DNA of 42,252 nt from Actinomycetales bacterium (GTDB lineage: Bacteria > Actinomycetota > Actinomycetes > Actinomycetales > Microbacteriaceae): the NCBI GenBank assembly GCA_015655445.1, contig JAATFA010000090.1, positions 1 to 42,252 of the forward strand, in the 5' to 3' direction. The notes beneath the pieces are model-generated. The model was not told the DNA's origin, did no database searches, and saw nothing but the letters and a program-made list of their open reading frames with translations. Position numbers and translations under genes: made by a program. Position 1 is the stretch's first letter; each line of letters opens with the position of its first letter. Below, in pieces: positions 16,557-23,620 of this stretch.

Positions 16557-17593
16557 CGGATGAAACGTCCTTCCTTCACGCGGCTCCACATCCGCTTGTG
16601 AGTGGTCATCTGGATCGCCACGTCCACCTCGCGGACGCCCGGCAGCGCCCCGAGCACGGTCGTGTCGAACTCGTAGATCGCGCCGACGTTCGGCAGGAAG
16701 GCCTGCGCGACCAGGTTGTAGCGGCCGGCGGTGGCGGCCGCGTAGGCGACCGAGGGATGGCCGGCGAGGTGGCGTGCGGCCTCGCTGAGGCGATCGGGCG
16801 CGACCGAGGCCCACACGGTGAGCTGCGTGCCCAGGCCGAACAGCTCGGGGGCGACGAGGGGTCCGATGCGTATCCGTCCGCTCGAGATGAGCGCGTCGAG
16901 GACGCGCTTGACGACCACCTCGCCCAGGCCGACGGCGCGGGCGAGCTCCACGAGGGGCACGCGGCCGTCGTCGATGAGCTGCTCGAACACGGCGCGCTCG
17001 AGCCCGGTCGCGGACGCGCTGAGCGGTGGCACGCCTTCATCGACCGCCGGGTCCGGCACGGCGGCGTTGGGCGCCGTCGTCGTCTCGCTGTCGTCACCCA
17101 CCGAGGATGCGAGGACGCCGGGAAAGGCGGAGAAGGGCACCGTGAAGGTGCGCAGGACCGTGAGCGCCTCGGTGCGGATCCCGTTGCCGACGAAGAGCTC
17201 GCCGAGAAGCCGTTCGAGCTGCCGGTGGTCGCTCACGACCAGTTGCGCCACGACGTCCGCCGAGCCCGTGAGCGTGGCGAGGAAGCGCACCTCGTCGCGC
17301 TCGGCAAGCCGCGCGACGAGGGAGGTCACGTCGGCCGATCCGCAGACGACGCGGACTTCCACCGACAGGCCGAAACCGGAGGCGAGCACGTCGCTGGCGG
17401 CGATGACCTTGACACAGCCCGCATCGCGGAGGCGCTGGTAACGACGTTGCGCGGTCGAGCCGGAGCAGCCCGCTGCCGCACCGATCGCTCCCCACGAGGC
17501 GCGTCCGTTGGCCGCCAGCGCCGACAGGATCGCACGGTCGAGCACGTCCAGCTCGAGGTGCACGCTCCTCGAGTCGTCGGCAGGAATCGACAT
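16553..17593 (-). CDS. Lrp/AsnC-family regulator, double-length
   Basis: 346 aa, about twice a normal Lrp. There are two copies of the HTH plus RAM layout: HTH1 about 15-62 (LDVLDRAILSALAANGRASW), a RAM-like domain about 75-155, a polar linker about 163-190, HTH2 about 192-240 (GLERAVFEQLIDDGRVPLVE) and a second RAM-like domain about 250-335. Lrp proteins bind amino acids or related ligands through the RAM domain. Being the first gene of the operon, it probably regulates it in response to the substrate or a product. Translation appears leaderless. Confidence 0.9.
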   Translation of the reverse strand: MSIPADDSRSVHLELDVLDRAILSALAANGRASWGAIGAAAGCSGSTAQRRYQRLRDAGCVKVIAASDVLASGFGLSVEVRVVCGSADVTSLVARLAERDEVRFLATLTGSADVVAQLVVSDHRQLERLLGELFVGNGIRTEALTVLRTFTVPFSAFPGVLASSVGDDSETTTAPNAAVPDPAVDEGVPPLSASATGLERAVFEQLIDDGRVPLVELARAVGLGEVVVKRVLDALISSGRIRIGPLVAPELFGLGTQLTVWASVAPDRLSEAARHLAGHPSVAYAAATAGRYNLVAQAFLPNVGAIYEFDTTVLGALPGVREVDVAIQMTTHKRMWSRVKEGRFIR

Positions 17594-17599
17594 GTGCAG

Positions 17600-17629
17600 A
17601 GACTAATCACCCACACATCGGGACTGCAA
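17600..17629 (-). promoter_or_regulatory. Promoter of the Lrp-led operon
   Basis: On the minus strand TTGCAG (17629-17624) and TAGTCT (17605-17600) are separated by 18 bases. The -10 element ends 6 bases before the ATG at 17593, so the mRNA should begin at or next to the start codon. No Shine-Dalgarno sequence is present. Confidence 0.45.
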
Positions 17630-17840
17630 CGAACGGATTCCGCATCCAATCGCGTCGTAACACGGGAATCGTGCATGCCTGGTGGATCGTCCGTCGTTCT
17701 GCCGCAGCGCGATCATGCCCCCGCGTGGCGAGCCGGGCGCCGGAGCATCGCACCGTTGCCGATGGAGCGCGCGACCGTCGAGCCGACGCGGACGACCCGA
17801 TCCAGGTCGCCGCGCGCGTTCCGGTGATTGGGGGTCCGGG

Positions 17841-18506
17841 TCAGTGCAGGGGACACGCTTCGATGTCGGCGCGAGACAGTCGGAGCGCTTCGTGCTGCGG
17901 GTTGACGATCAGGCCGGGGAGGCCGAGATCGATCGCCCGCACCGCGAGCGTGCGCAGGTGCACGATCGACGCGCGCGGGGACCGGGAGCCCGGCTGCGTC
18001 CCGCTCCACGCCGCGGCCAGGTCGGCGTCGCTGAACACCGGAAGCCAGTCGTCCATGTCGCTCCCGCCGGAGCGAAGGCGCAGCCCGACCGGCCCGCCCC
18101 GGCTCGGCGTGTACGCGCCGTAGCGCAGGAGAACGGGGATGAACGTGCGAGGCTCGCGTCTCGCCTCGCGGAACTGGCGAACCATCGTGCGGGTCAGCAG
18201 TGGCAGCCGGCCCGTCTCCGCAGCCGCCGCCTCGCGCGCCTCATCCAGCGAATCCACGAGTCTGGTGAACGGGTGCGTCGGGTCGCGGGGGCCGTTCCCG
18301 TCGGCGAGCAGATGCGCGAGGTCCGCGGCGCGAGGACCCGAGAGGGGCCCCTGCCCGCCCAGCGCGTCTCGCGCGAGTCGCAGGACGTCCAGGATGTGCC
18401 GCTTCGCGCCCGGGTCCAGGTGCTGCTCGCCGGGTGCATCGCGGAGCCGCGTCAGCTCACGTTCGAGCCGACGCAGGAGCGCCTCGTACTCCGTGACAGC
18501 GCTCAT
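17841..18506 (-). CDS. SseB-like domain protein, function unknown
   Basis: 221 aa. The N-terminal half (about 1-110) is helical and charged with no recognised fold. The C-terminal half reads like the SseB N-terminal domain: FIPVLLRYGAY, WLPVFSDADLAAAW, and near the end LGLPGLIVNPQHEALRLS (a variant of the usual GLVVNPG element). SseB proteins are widespread in actinobacteria and poorly understood. The gene is divergent from the membrane protein at 18729, with 222 bases between. No operon partner is seen. Confidence 0.65.
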   Translation of the reverse strand: MSAVTEYEALLRRLERELTRLRDAPGEQHLDPGAKRHILDVLRLARDALGGQGPLSGPRAADLAHLLADGNGPRDPTHPFTRLVDSLDEAREAAAAETGRLPLLTRTMVRQFREARREPRTFIPVLLRYGAYTPSRGGPVGLRLRSGGSDMDDWLPVFSDADLAAAWSGTQPGSRSPRASIVHLRTLAVRAIDLGLPGLIVNPQHEALRLSRADIEACPLH

Positions 18507-18728
18507 GGCTCGTTCTGCGATCCGGCGGTCGCTCGCGCACGCGTGTGCCTCATCGCCTCCAGGCTATGCACGTGCCGCGGATCGCACGGACGCAACGTCG
18601 AGGTGTTCAGCACCGACCACCCCGGCGAGGACCACCCCGACCGGACCCGTCGTAGGCTTCGCCGTTCGCGGCTGTCGGGGGTGCGCCGCAGAATGACTGC
18701 GGGACACAGGCTGGAGTGCGAGAGGGGT

Positions 18729-19505
18729 ATGAGGGTGTGGCAGTGGCTGGCAGGCATTCCTGAGGTCGTCGAGAGGTGGAACAAGCAGGGCGGGGCCCTC
18801 TATCTCGCCCTCACGAGCCTGGCGGCTTGGCTGGTCCTCGCCTCCACCGAGACGGGGCTGCGCCCGTCCGAGGTGCTCGCGCGGGTCGCGGACCTCCTCG
18901 GGGTCGTCCCCCTGGCGCGATGGTTGACCGCGGATGCGCCGCCGGCGCTCACGGGGTCGTCCGAGGTCGTGCGGTCGGCTGCGATGACGGTCGTTGCGCT
19001 CGTGGCGATCGTCCTCGCGGTCCGCGTTCTCGCGCGCGCGGGGCGCAGCGGCATGACGACGGAGGCCGCCGTGGTGATGTCGTCTCGCTCTGTCGCCACA
19101 CCCTGGCTGCTGCTGGTGGTCGCTGCCCAGCAGGAGCCCTTCCACGAGCTCGTCCGACGAGCCGCACCGCTGCTCCTGTCCGCAGGCGCGATCTGCGTGT
19201 CAGCCGCTGCAGCGTGCTGGCTGGTGCTGCGCATGCTGGCTCATCGGCTCGAAGCGCGGCCGCTTGCCGAGGCGGCGGGCAGGTTCGCGGAGCAGCTTCC
19301 GCGCGGTGCCGCGGCGCTTCTCGTGCTTCCCGGAGGCATGGTGCTGTCGTGGCTGGGCCCGATCCTGATCGTCGCCCGATGGGCATTCCCGATGGAGCCA
19401 GATCGTCTTCGCGCCGCCGAACGCGAACGGGCAGAGCGGGAGGCCGTGCCCACGGGCGCAGCGAGCCCCGTCCTGCTCGCCTCGCATGGTGCGACGCAGC
19501 GGTAG
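18729..19505 (+). CDS. Multi-pass membrane protein of unknown function
   Basis: 258 aa with four or five hydrophobic segments (about 23-42, 82-104, 117-135, 146-168 and 190-212) and a charged C-terminal tail of about 40 residues. No family was recognised. The ATG at 18729 was chosen because GAGAGGGG lies immediately upstream; that spacing fits the GTG at 18735 even better, so the true start may be two codons later. An in-frame extension far upstream lacks membrane-protein character. Confidence 0.6.
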   Translation: MRVWQWLAGIPEVVERWNKQGGALYLALTSLAAWLVLASTETGLRPSEVLARVADLLGVVPLARWLTADAPPALTGSSEVVRSAAMTVVALVAIVLAVRVLARAGRSGMTTEAAVVMSSRSVATPWLLLVVAAQQEPFHELVRRAAPLLLSAGAICVSAAAACWLVLRMLAHRLEARPLAEAAGRFAEQLPRGAAALLVLPGGMVLSWLGPILIVARWAFPMEPDRLRAAERERAEREAVPTGAASPVLLASHGATQR

Positions 19506-19624
19506 TCCGCGCCAGCGCCCTGCGGGGCACGAGCCGTCAGTCGCCCGTCGCCGCGAGCGCGTCGGCGACCGGGTGCACGAGGACGGCGAACGGCAGGTCG
19601 AGCGCGGCGTGGACGAACGTCGAG

Positions 19625-19894
19625 TCAGCGCTCGATCTCGGCCCAGTGGAAGTACCCCTGCGTTCCCGCCCCGTCGAACGGGTCGGCGAACTCCTGCGGC
19701 GTCGAGCAGCCGCGCTCGATGAGCTCGATCTTGAGACCCGAGGGAGCGCGGAGGATCGTCGTGCGCACGCCGGCCTCGGCCATCGCGAGCTCCTCCTCCA
19801 CCTCCGTCAGGCCGAGCGCGTCGGCGTAGAAGCGGCGCTGCGCGTCGAGGTCGGCAACGGACAGGCCCACGTGGTCGAACGCGAAAGTCGTCAT
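19625..19894 (-). CDS. VOC (glyoxalase/dioxygenase-fold) protein, shortened
   Basis: 89 aa. It begins with a normal VOC module: FDHVGLSVADLDAQRRFYAD, then LGLTEVEEE, RAPSGLKIELIE and GTQGYFHWAEIE. VOC proteins are usually 120-150 aa made of two beta-alpha-beta3 units; here a TGA follows HWAEIER just where the second unit should begin. After the stop, another minus frame (down to 19537) keeps perfect G/C third positions for some 28 codons (ending AVLVHPVADALAATGD), as if coding DNA continued after a frameshift, but it does not look like a VOC C-terminus. The gene may therefore be truncated. It is divergent from tetR with shared operators. Confidence 0.65.
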   Translation of the reverse strand: MTTFAFDHVGLSVADLDAQRRFYADALGLTEVEEELAMAEAGVRTTILRAPSGLKIELIERGCSTPQEFADPFDGAGTQGYFHWAEIER

Positions 19895-19909
19895 GGGATG
19901 ATCCCCTAT

Positions 19910-19962
19910 TGTTAATGACGTTTATATTTGTAGTCGGCCGGGCTTGGTGAACGCTGTTAACA
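19910..19962. promoter_or_regulatory. Two inverted operator copies between the VOC gene and tetR
   Basis: TGTTAATGACGTT (19910-19922) and, on the opposite strand, TGTTAACAGCGTT (19962-19950) share TGTTAA-N3-CGTT. They are 40 bp apart centre to centre in a locally AT-rich gap. The right copy overlaps the tetR start; the left copy lies where the divergent VOC transcript should begin (TATAAA at 19926-19921 as a possible -10). This is the usual layout for a TetR protein repressing itself and a divergent target. Confidence 0.55.
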
Positions 19963-20573
19963 TGGCCGGCATGGCGACGACCTCTGGCCGGCACGGCGGC
20001 TACCACCACGGGGATCTGCGCAACGCGCTCGAGCGGGCCGCGCTCGAGCTCGTCGCGCAGAACGGGGTGCACGGCTTCACCCTGGCCGAGGCGAGCCGGC
20101 GCGCGGGCGTGAGCGTCGCGGCGCCCTTCCGCCACTTCGCGAGCAAGGAGGCGCTGCTCGTCGCCCTCGCACTCCGCGGGTACCAGGAGCAGGAGCGCCG
20201 CTTCGCCGCCGCGATCGTCGCGACGGACGACCCGGTCGAGCAGCTCGCCGCGTTCGCCGTCGCCTACGTGCGCTTCGCCGTCGAGCAGCGCCCGCTCTTC
20301 GAGATCAACTTCCGCGCGGGCCTCGACAAGTCCCGCTACCCCGAGCTGGAGGCGGCGGGAGGCGAGGTGCTGAGGGTCTTGAATGGACCGGCGGGGGAGC
20401 TGCGCCCGCACCCGGCGGATGCCCTCGCCCTCGTCCACGCCGTCGGAGCGGTGGCGCACGGCTACGCGTCCTTCCTCCACGAAGGCGTCTTCGGCACTGG
20501 GGAGGACGCCGTCGCGCGCGCGGAGGAGGGCGCGCGCGCCGCGGCCCGGGCGCTGGCACGCGGTCGCCCGTAG
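19962..20573 (+). CDS. TetR-family transcriptional regulator
   Basis: 203 aa. After GRHGGYHHGDLRNALERAAL comes the HTH (about 36-63: FTLAEASRRAGVSVAAPFRH, then FASKEALL). This N-terminus with YHHGDLR is typical of a common actinobacterial TetR group. The ATG at 19962 is used here; an ATG at 19971 is equally possible and would be leaderless behind TAACAT. Upstream TTG/GTG codons in frame are unlikely. It is divergent from the VOC gene and is followed 266 bases later by the alpha/beta hydrolase. Confidence 0.88.
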   Translation: MAGMATTSGRHGGYHHGDLRNALERAALELVAQNGVHGFTLAEASRRAGVSVAAPFRHFASKEALLVALALRGYQEQERRFAAAIVATDDPVEQLAAFAVAYVRFAVEQRPLFEINFRAGLDKSRYPELEAAGGEVLRVLNGPAGELRPHPADALALVHAVGAVAHGYASFLHEGVFGTGEDAVARAEEGARAAARALARGRP

Positions 20574-20839
20574 GAGAGCCGAGAGAGGCGCGCCACGACG
20601 AGCGCGGTCGGCGTCGCCGCGGTCCCCGAGCGCGGAGCGGATCCGGGCTCCCGTCGGCGGCCTCATACGCGGCCGGCCGCGCGGCTGGACCAGGCGAAAT
20701 ACGCATACACAGTCGGCGGACGGGCTCCCGGGCCGACACTGGTCGTGCGGGGTCGGGCGCCGTTGGAGCCCGGATCCTGCCGAGACCGTCCCCGGAACGC
20801 GCGGTCGCCATCGCGGCAGCCACCGAAAGGAACACGACA

Positions 20840-22069
20840 ATGACCCCGAGCCACGACACCATCGCCCCGTTCTCCTCGAACGCCGACTTCGACTTCGAGA
20901 TCCGCAACGTCCTCGGCCAGAGCGTCGGCGGCGGCTCCGAGCCCGGCGAGGTGCTCGTCGCGACGGCGGGAATCCGCAAGGGGGACCACGTCGCGTGGTA
21001 CCGCGCCTGGCACGAGCTCGCGGAGCGCACCGCGCAGGCCGCAGCCGCATCGGAGAGGGGCGGCCACCGCGTGAGCGCCGCCCGCGCCTACCTGCGCGCG
21101 TCCACCTACTTCGGGGTGGCCGTCAACGCAGCGAGCTCACTCCCGGAGTCCGCCGAGCTCGTCCCGACCTTCCGGGAGCAACGGGACGCGTGGGAGTCGT
21201 TCGTCGCGAACACGCCCGCGACCGTGCAGCGCGTCGACATCCCGTACGAGTCCTCGTCGCTGCCGGGCTGGTTCTTCCGGGCCGCCGCAGCGCCGACGCC
21301 CACGCTCGTGCTCGTCAACGGCAGTGACGGCTCACTCGCCGGCCTGTGGGCTTCGACGGGGGCCGCGGCGCTCGAGCGCGGCTACCACGTCCTCGTCTTC
21401 GACGGGCCCGGGCAGCAGTCGCAGCTCTTCGAGCGGAACGTGCCGTTCCGTCCCGACTGGGAGCACGTGCTCACTCCCGTCTACGACTTCGTCGCGGCGC
21501 TCGACGGCGTCGACGCGTCGAGGATCGCCGTCTACGGCATGAGCCAGGGCGGCTACTGGGTCGCCCGCGCGATCGCCGTCGAGCACCGCTTCGCCGCGGC
21601 CATCACCGATCCGGGCGTCGTCGACGTCTCGTCGTCGTGGACCTCGCAGCTGCCGAAGAGCCTGGTCGGGCTGCTCGAGAAGGGAGAGGACCGCACGTTC
21701 GACGAGGAGATGCGCCTCGGCATGCGCTTCTCCCCGGAGACCGCGCGCACCTGGCTGTTCCGCACTCGCCCGTACGGCACCGAAGGGTTCGCCGCGACGG
21801 TCCGGGCGGTGCGCGACTATGTGGTGACCGACGACGTCGCCGCGCGGATCACGACCCCGCTCCTCATCACGAGCCCGGAGGGCGAGCAGTTCTGGCCCGG
21901 TCAGGCGGAGCGGCTCGCGCAGCTCGCCTCATCCGTCTCGACCCTCGTGCGCTTCACGGCTGCCGAGGGCGCGGACGAGCACTGTCAGCCGCTCGCCCGC
22001 ACCCTCACGGCGCAGCGCATGTTCGACTGGCTCGACGACCGGATCCCCGCCTCGGCGGCCTCCGCCTGA
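20840..22069 (+). CDS. Alpha/beta hydrolase, 2,6-dihydroxypseudooxynicotine hydrolase-like
   Basis: 409 aa. A helical N-terminal domain of about 130 residues is followed by an alpha/beta-hydrolase core. The nucleophile is S235 in YGMSQGGYW, with H381 (ADEHCQ) the catalytic histidine and D342-region residues candidates for the acid. The oxyanion-side segment LVNGSDGS and VFDGPGQGQ-like VFDGPGQQSQ agree with the DUF1100/DHPON-hydrolase group, which cleaves C-C bonds of diketones or activates esters. A ribosome site (GAAAGGAA) lies 9-10 bases before the ATG. It converges with crtEb (14-base gap). The actual substrate is unknown; nicotine breakdown is not supported by any neighbour. Confidence 0.82.
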   Translation: MTPSHDTIAPFSSNADFDFEIRNVLGQSVGGGSEPGEVLVATAGIRKGDHVAWYRAWHELAERTAQAAAASERGGHRVSAARAYLRASTYFGVAVNAASSLPESAELVPTFREQRDAWESFVANTPATVQRVDIPYESSSLPGWFFRAAAAPTPTLVLVNGSDGSLAGLWASTGAAALERGYHVLVFDGPGQQSQLFERNVPFRPDWEHVLTPVYDFVAALDGVDASRIAVYGMSQGGYWVARAIAVEHRFAAAITDPGVVDVSSSWTSQLPKSLVGLLEKGEDRTFDEEMRLGMRFSPETARTWLFRTRPYGTEGFAATVRAVRDYVVTDDVAARITTPLLITSPEGEQFWPGQAERLAQLASSVSTLVRFTAAEGADEHCQPLARTLTAQRMFDWLDDRIPASAASA

Positions 22070-22083
22070 GACGAGCGGGTCGG

Positions 22084-22968
22084 CTAGCCCCGGGCGAGCG
22101 CCCACCAGATGAGCAGGAGGGTGGCGAGGAACCCGCACATGTAGTTGAGCAGCAGGAACCGCCGCCAGCCGCGGTTCGCGAGCCCGGAGTCCGCGTCGCT
22201 TACCGAGCGATAGGGCAGCGCCGCGGCGATGTACGGCAGCACGAGCGTCGCCGCGAGGGGCCCCGGCCACGGGGTGAGGAGGGTGAGCGCTCCCGCGAGC
22301 GCCCACAGCCCGATCGCCGTGCGCACCGTCGCGGCGGCGCCGAGCACGGTGGCGATCGAGGCGATGCCGCCCTCGCGGTCGGGGACGATGTCCTGCACCG
22401 CGCCGAAGGCGTGACTCGCCATGCCCCACGCGAAGAACGCGACGAGCAGCAGCACGAGGCCCGTCGTCGGCCTGGCGTGCGCGAGCGCGAGCCCGAATAC
22501 CGCGGGGGATACGAAGTGCGTGCTCGAGGTCACCGAGTCCAGGATCGGGATCTCCTTGAAGCGAAGCCCGGTCACCGAGTACGCGGCGACCGCGAACAGG
22601 CTCACCGCGAGCACGATCCCGGAGAGCACGGAGCCGACGGCCAGGAGGTAGACGACGAACGGGAGGCACAGCGCGATCGCCGCGACGATCGTCGCCCGAT
22701 GGCGGGTCGGCGGCAGCAGCGCGCCCTCGATGCCGCCCTTGCGGGCATTGCGCAGGTCCGACGCGTAGTCGAACACGTCGTTCACGCCGTACATCGCGAG
22801 GTTGTACGGCACGAGGAAGAACACCGTGCCGACGACGAGGGTCGCATCGACCGCGCCGGTCGTGAGCACGTAGGCGGCCGCGAAGCCGAACGCGGTGTTG
22901 ATCCAGCTGAGCGGCCGGGAGGAGAGGAGCAGCTGGCGCGGCAGCGAGGGGGCGGATGCCGCGCTCAT
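22084..22968 (-). CDS. crtEb: Lycopene elongase (UbiA-type prenyltransferase)
   Basis: 294 aa integral membrane prenyltransferase. The first Asp motif is NDVFDYASD (about 63-71) and the second is DIVPDREGG (about 192-200), with about eight hydrophobic helices. CrtEb adds C5 units to both ends of lycopene (C40) to give C50 flavuxanthin-type products, in the membrane. It is the last gene of the carotenoid operon and overlaps crtYf by 4 bp (ATGA at 22968-22965). Confidence 0.93.
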   Translation of the reverse strand: MSAASAPSLPRQLLLSSRPLSWINTAFGFAAAYVLTTGAVDATLVVGTVFFLVPYNLAMYGVNDVFDYASDLRNARKGGIEGALLPPTRHRATIVAAIALCLPFVVYLLAVGSVLSGIVLAVSLFAVAAYSVTGLRFKEIPILDSVTSSTHFVSPAVFGLALAHARPTTGLVLLLVAFFAWGMASHAFGAVQDIVPDREGGIASIATVLGAAATVRTAIGLWALAGALTLLTPWPGPLAATLVLPYIAAALPYRSVSDADSGLANRGWRRFLLLNYMCGFLATLLLIWWALARG

Positions 22969-23279
22969 CGCTCCTCGTCGTCCGGGCGCCGCGGGAAGAG
23001 GTTCCACACGCCCGTGCACAGGAGGCCCGCGGCGAGCGGGTAGGCGAAGTCCTCGACCGGCGCGAGGCCGACGCGCCAGCCGAGCAGCGAGTCGTGCGCG
23101 TAGGAGAACAGGTCGGCGGCGATCATGAGCGAGTCGAAGGTCGCCGTGAGGGCGACGACCGCGAGGAGGCAGATCGTGAGCGCGAGGCCGTGCCGCCGTC
23201 GGGCGCGACGCCAGGCGACGGCCTGCACGGCCGCGGCGACGACGAGGAAGCACGCGGCGAGCAGCGCGTACGAGGTCAC
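22965..23279 (-). CDS. crtYf: C50 carotenoid cyclase subunit
   Basis: 104 aa, three hydrophobic segments (about 3-20, 30-52, 70-88), a lycopene-cyclase-domain protein. In Corynebacterium and Micrococcus two such small subunits together form the cyclase that closes the epsilon or gamma rings of C50 carotenoids. The motif FDSLMIAADLFSY and the VGLAPVEDFAYPL segment are typical (the PxED motif is in APVEDF). GTG start at 23279 overlaps the crtYe stop. Which of the pair is called Ye or Yf follows gene order by analogy. Confidence 0.9.
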   Translation of the reverse strand: MTSYALLAACFLVVAAAVQAVAWRRARRRHGLALTICLLAVVALTATFDSLMIAADLFSYAHDSLLGWRVGLAPVEDFAYPLAAGLLCTGVWNLFPRRPDDEER

Positions 23280-23620
23280 CGGCCCGTCGCCCTTCCGCGT
23301 CTCGTGCGCGGTCGGGCGAGCAGTCGGAGCGCGCCCGTGTAGCACGTCATCGTCACCTGGCAGAGGAAGAGCAGGAAGACCGGCTCCTCGAGGGGCAGGC
23401 CGGGGGCGAGCAGGATGCCGGTCGCGATCGCGCTCGGGCCGTTCAGGAAGATCCCCGCGGCGATGCCGCTCACGTCCCAGCAGAGCAGGAACGACGCGCC
23501 GACGAGCACGACGAGCGTCGCGCGCACGGGACGGTCCCACAGGAAGAGGCGCCACCGGGCGTCGACGAGCGCGACGCATCCGATCGCGACGACGAGCGCG
23601 GCGAGGTAGAGGACGCTCAC
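23276..23620 (-). CDS. crtYe: C50 carotenoid cyclase subunit
   Basis: 114 aa, partner of the downstream crtYf product. Three hydrophobic segments are visible (about 3-16, 33-50, 75-100), and LPLEEPVFLLFL holds the P-E-E motif conserved in heterodimeric lycopene cyclases. The short DARWRLFLWDRP sequence is also typical. The GTG at 23620 overlaps the crtI stop by 4 bp. The C-terminus is strongly basic (RPRTRRGRATGR). Confidence 0.9.
   Translation of the reverse strand: MSVLYLAALVVAIGCVALVDARWRLFLWDRPVRATLVVLVGASFLLCWDVSGIAAGIFLNGPSAIATGILLAPGLPLEEPVFLLFLCQVTMTCYTGALRLLARPRTRRGRATGR

Noticed and set aside
17682-18728. N-terminal extension of the membrane protein at 18729
   Set aside because: The open frame upstream is antisense to the SseB-like gene and lacks membrane-protein character; a ribosome site supports the later start.
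20574-20839. Possible small gene between tetR and the alpha/beta hydrolase
   Set aside because: No frame with a ribosome site and coding-like bias was found; it is probably promoter and leader.
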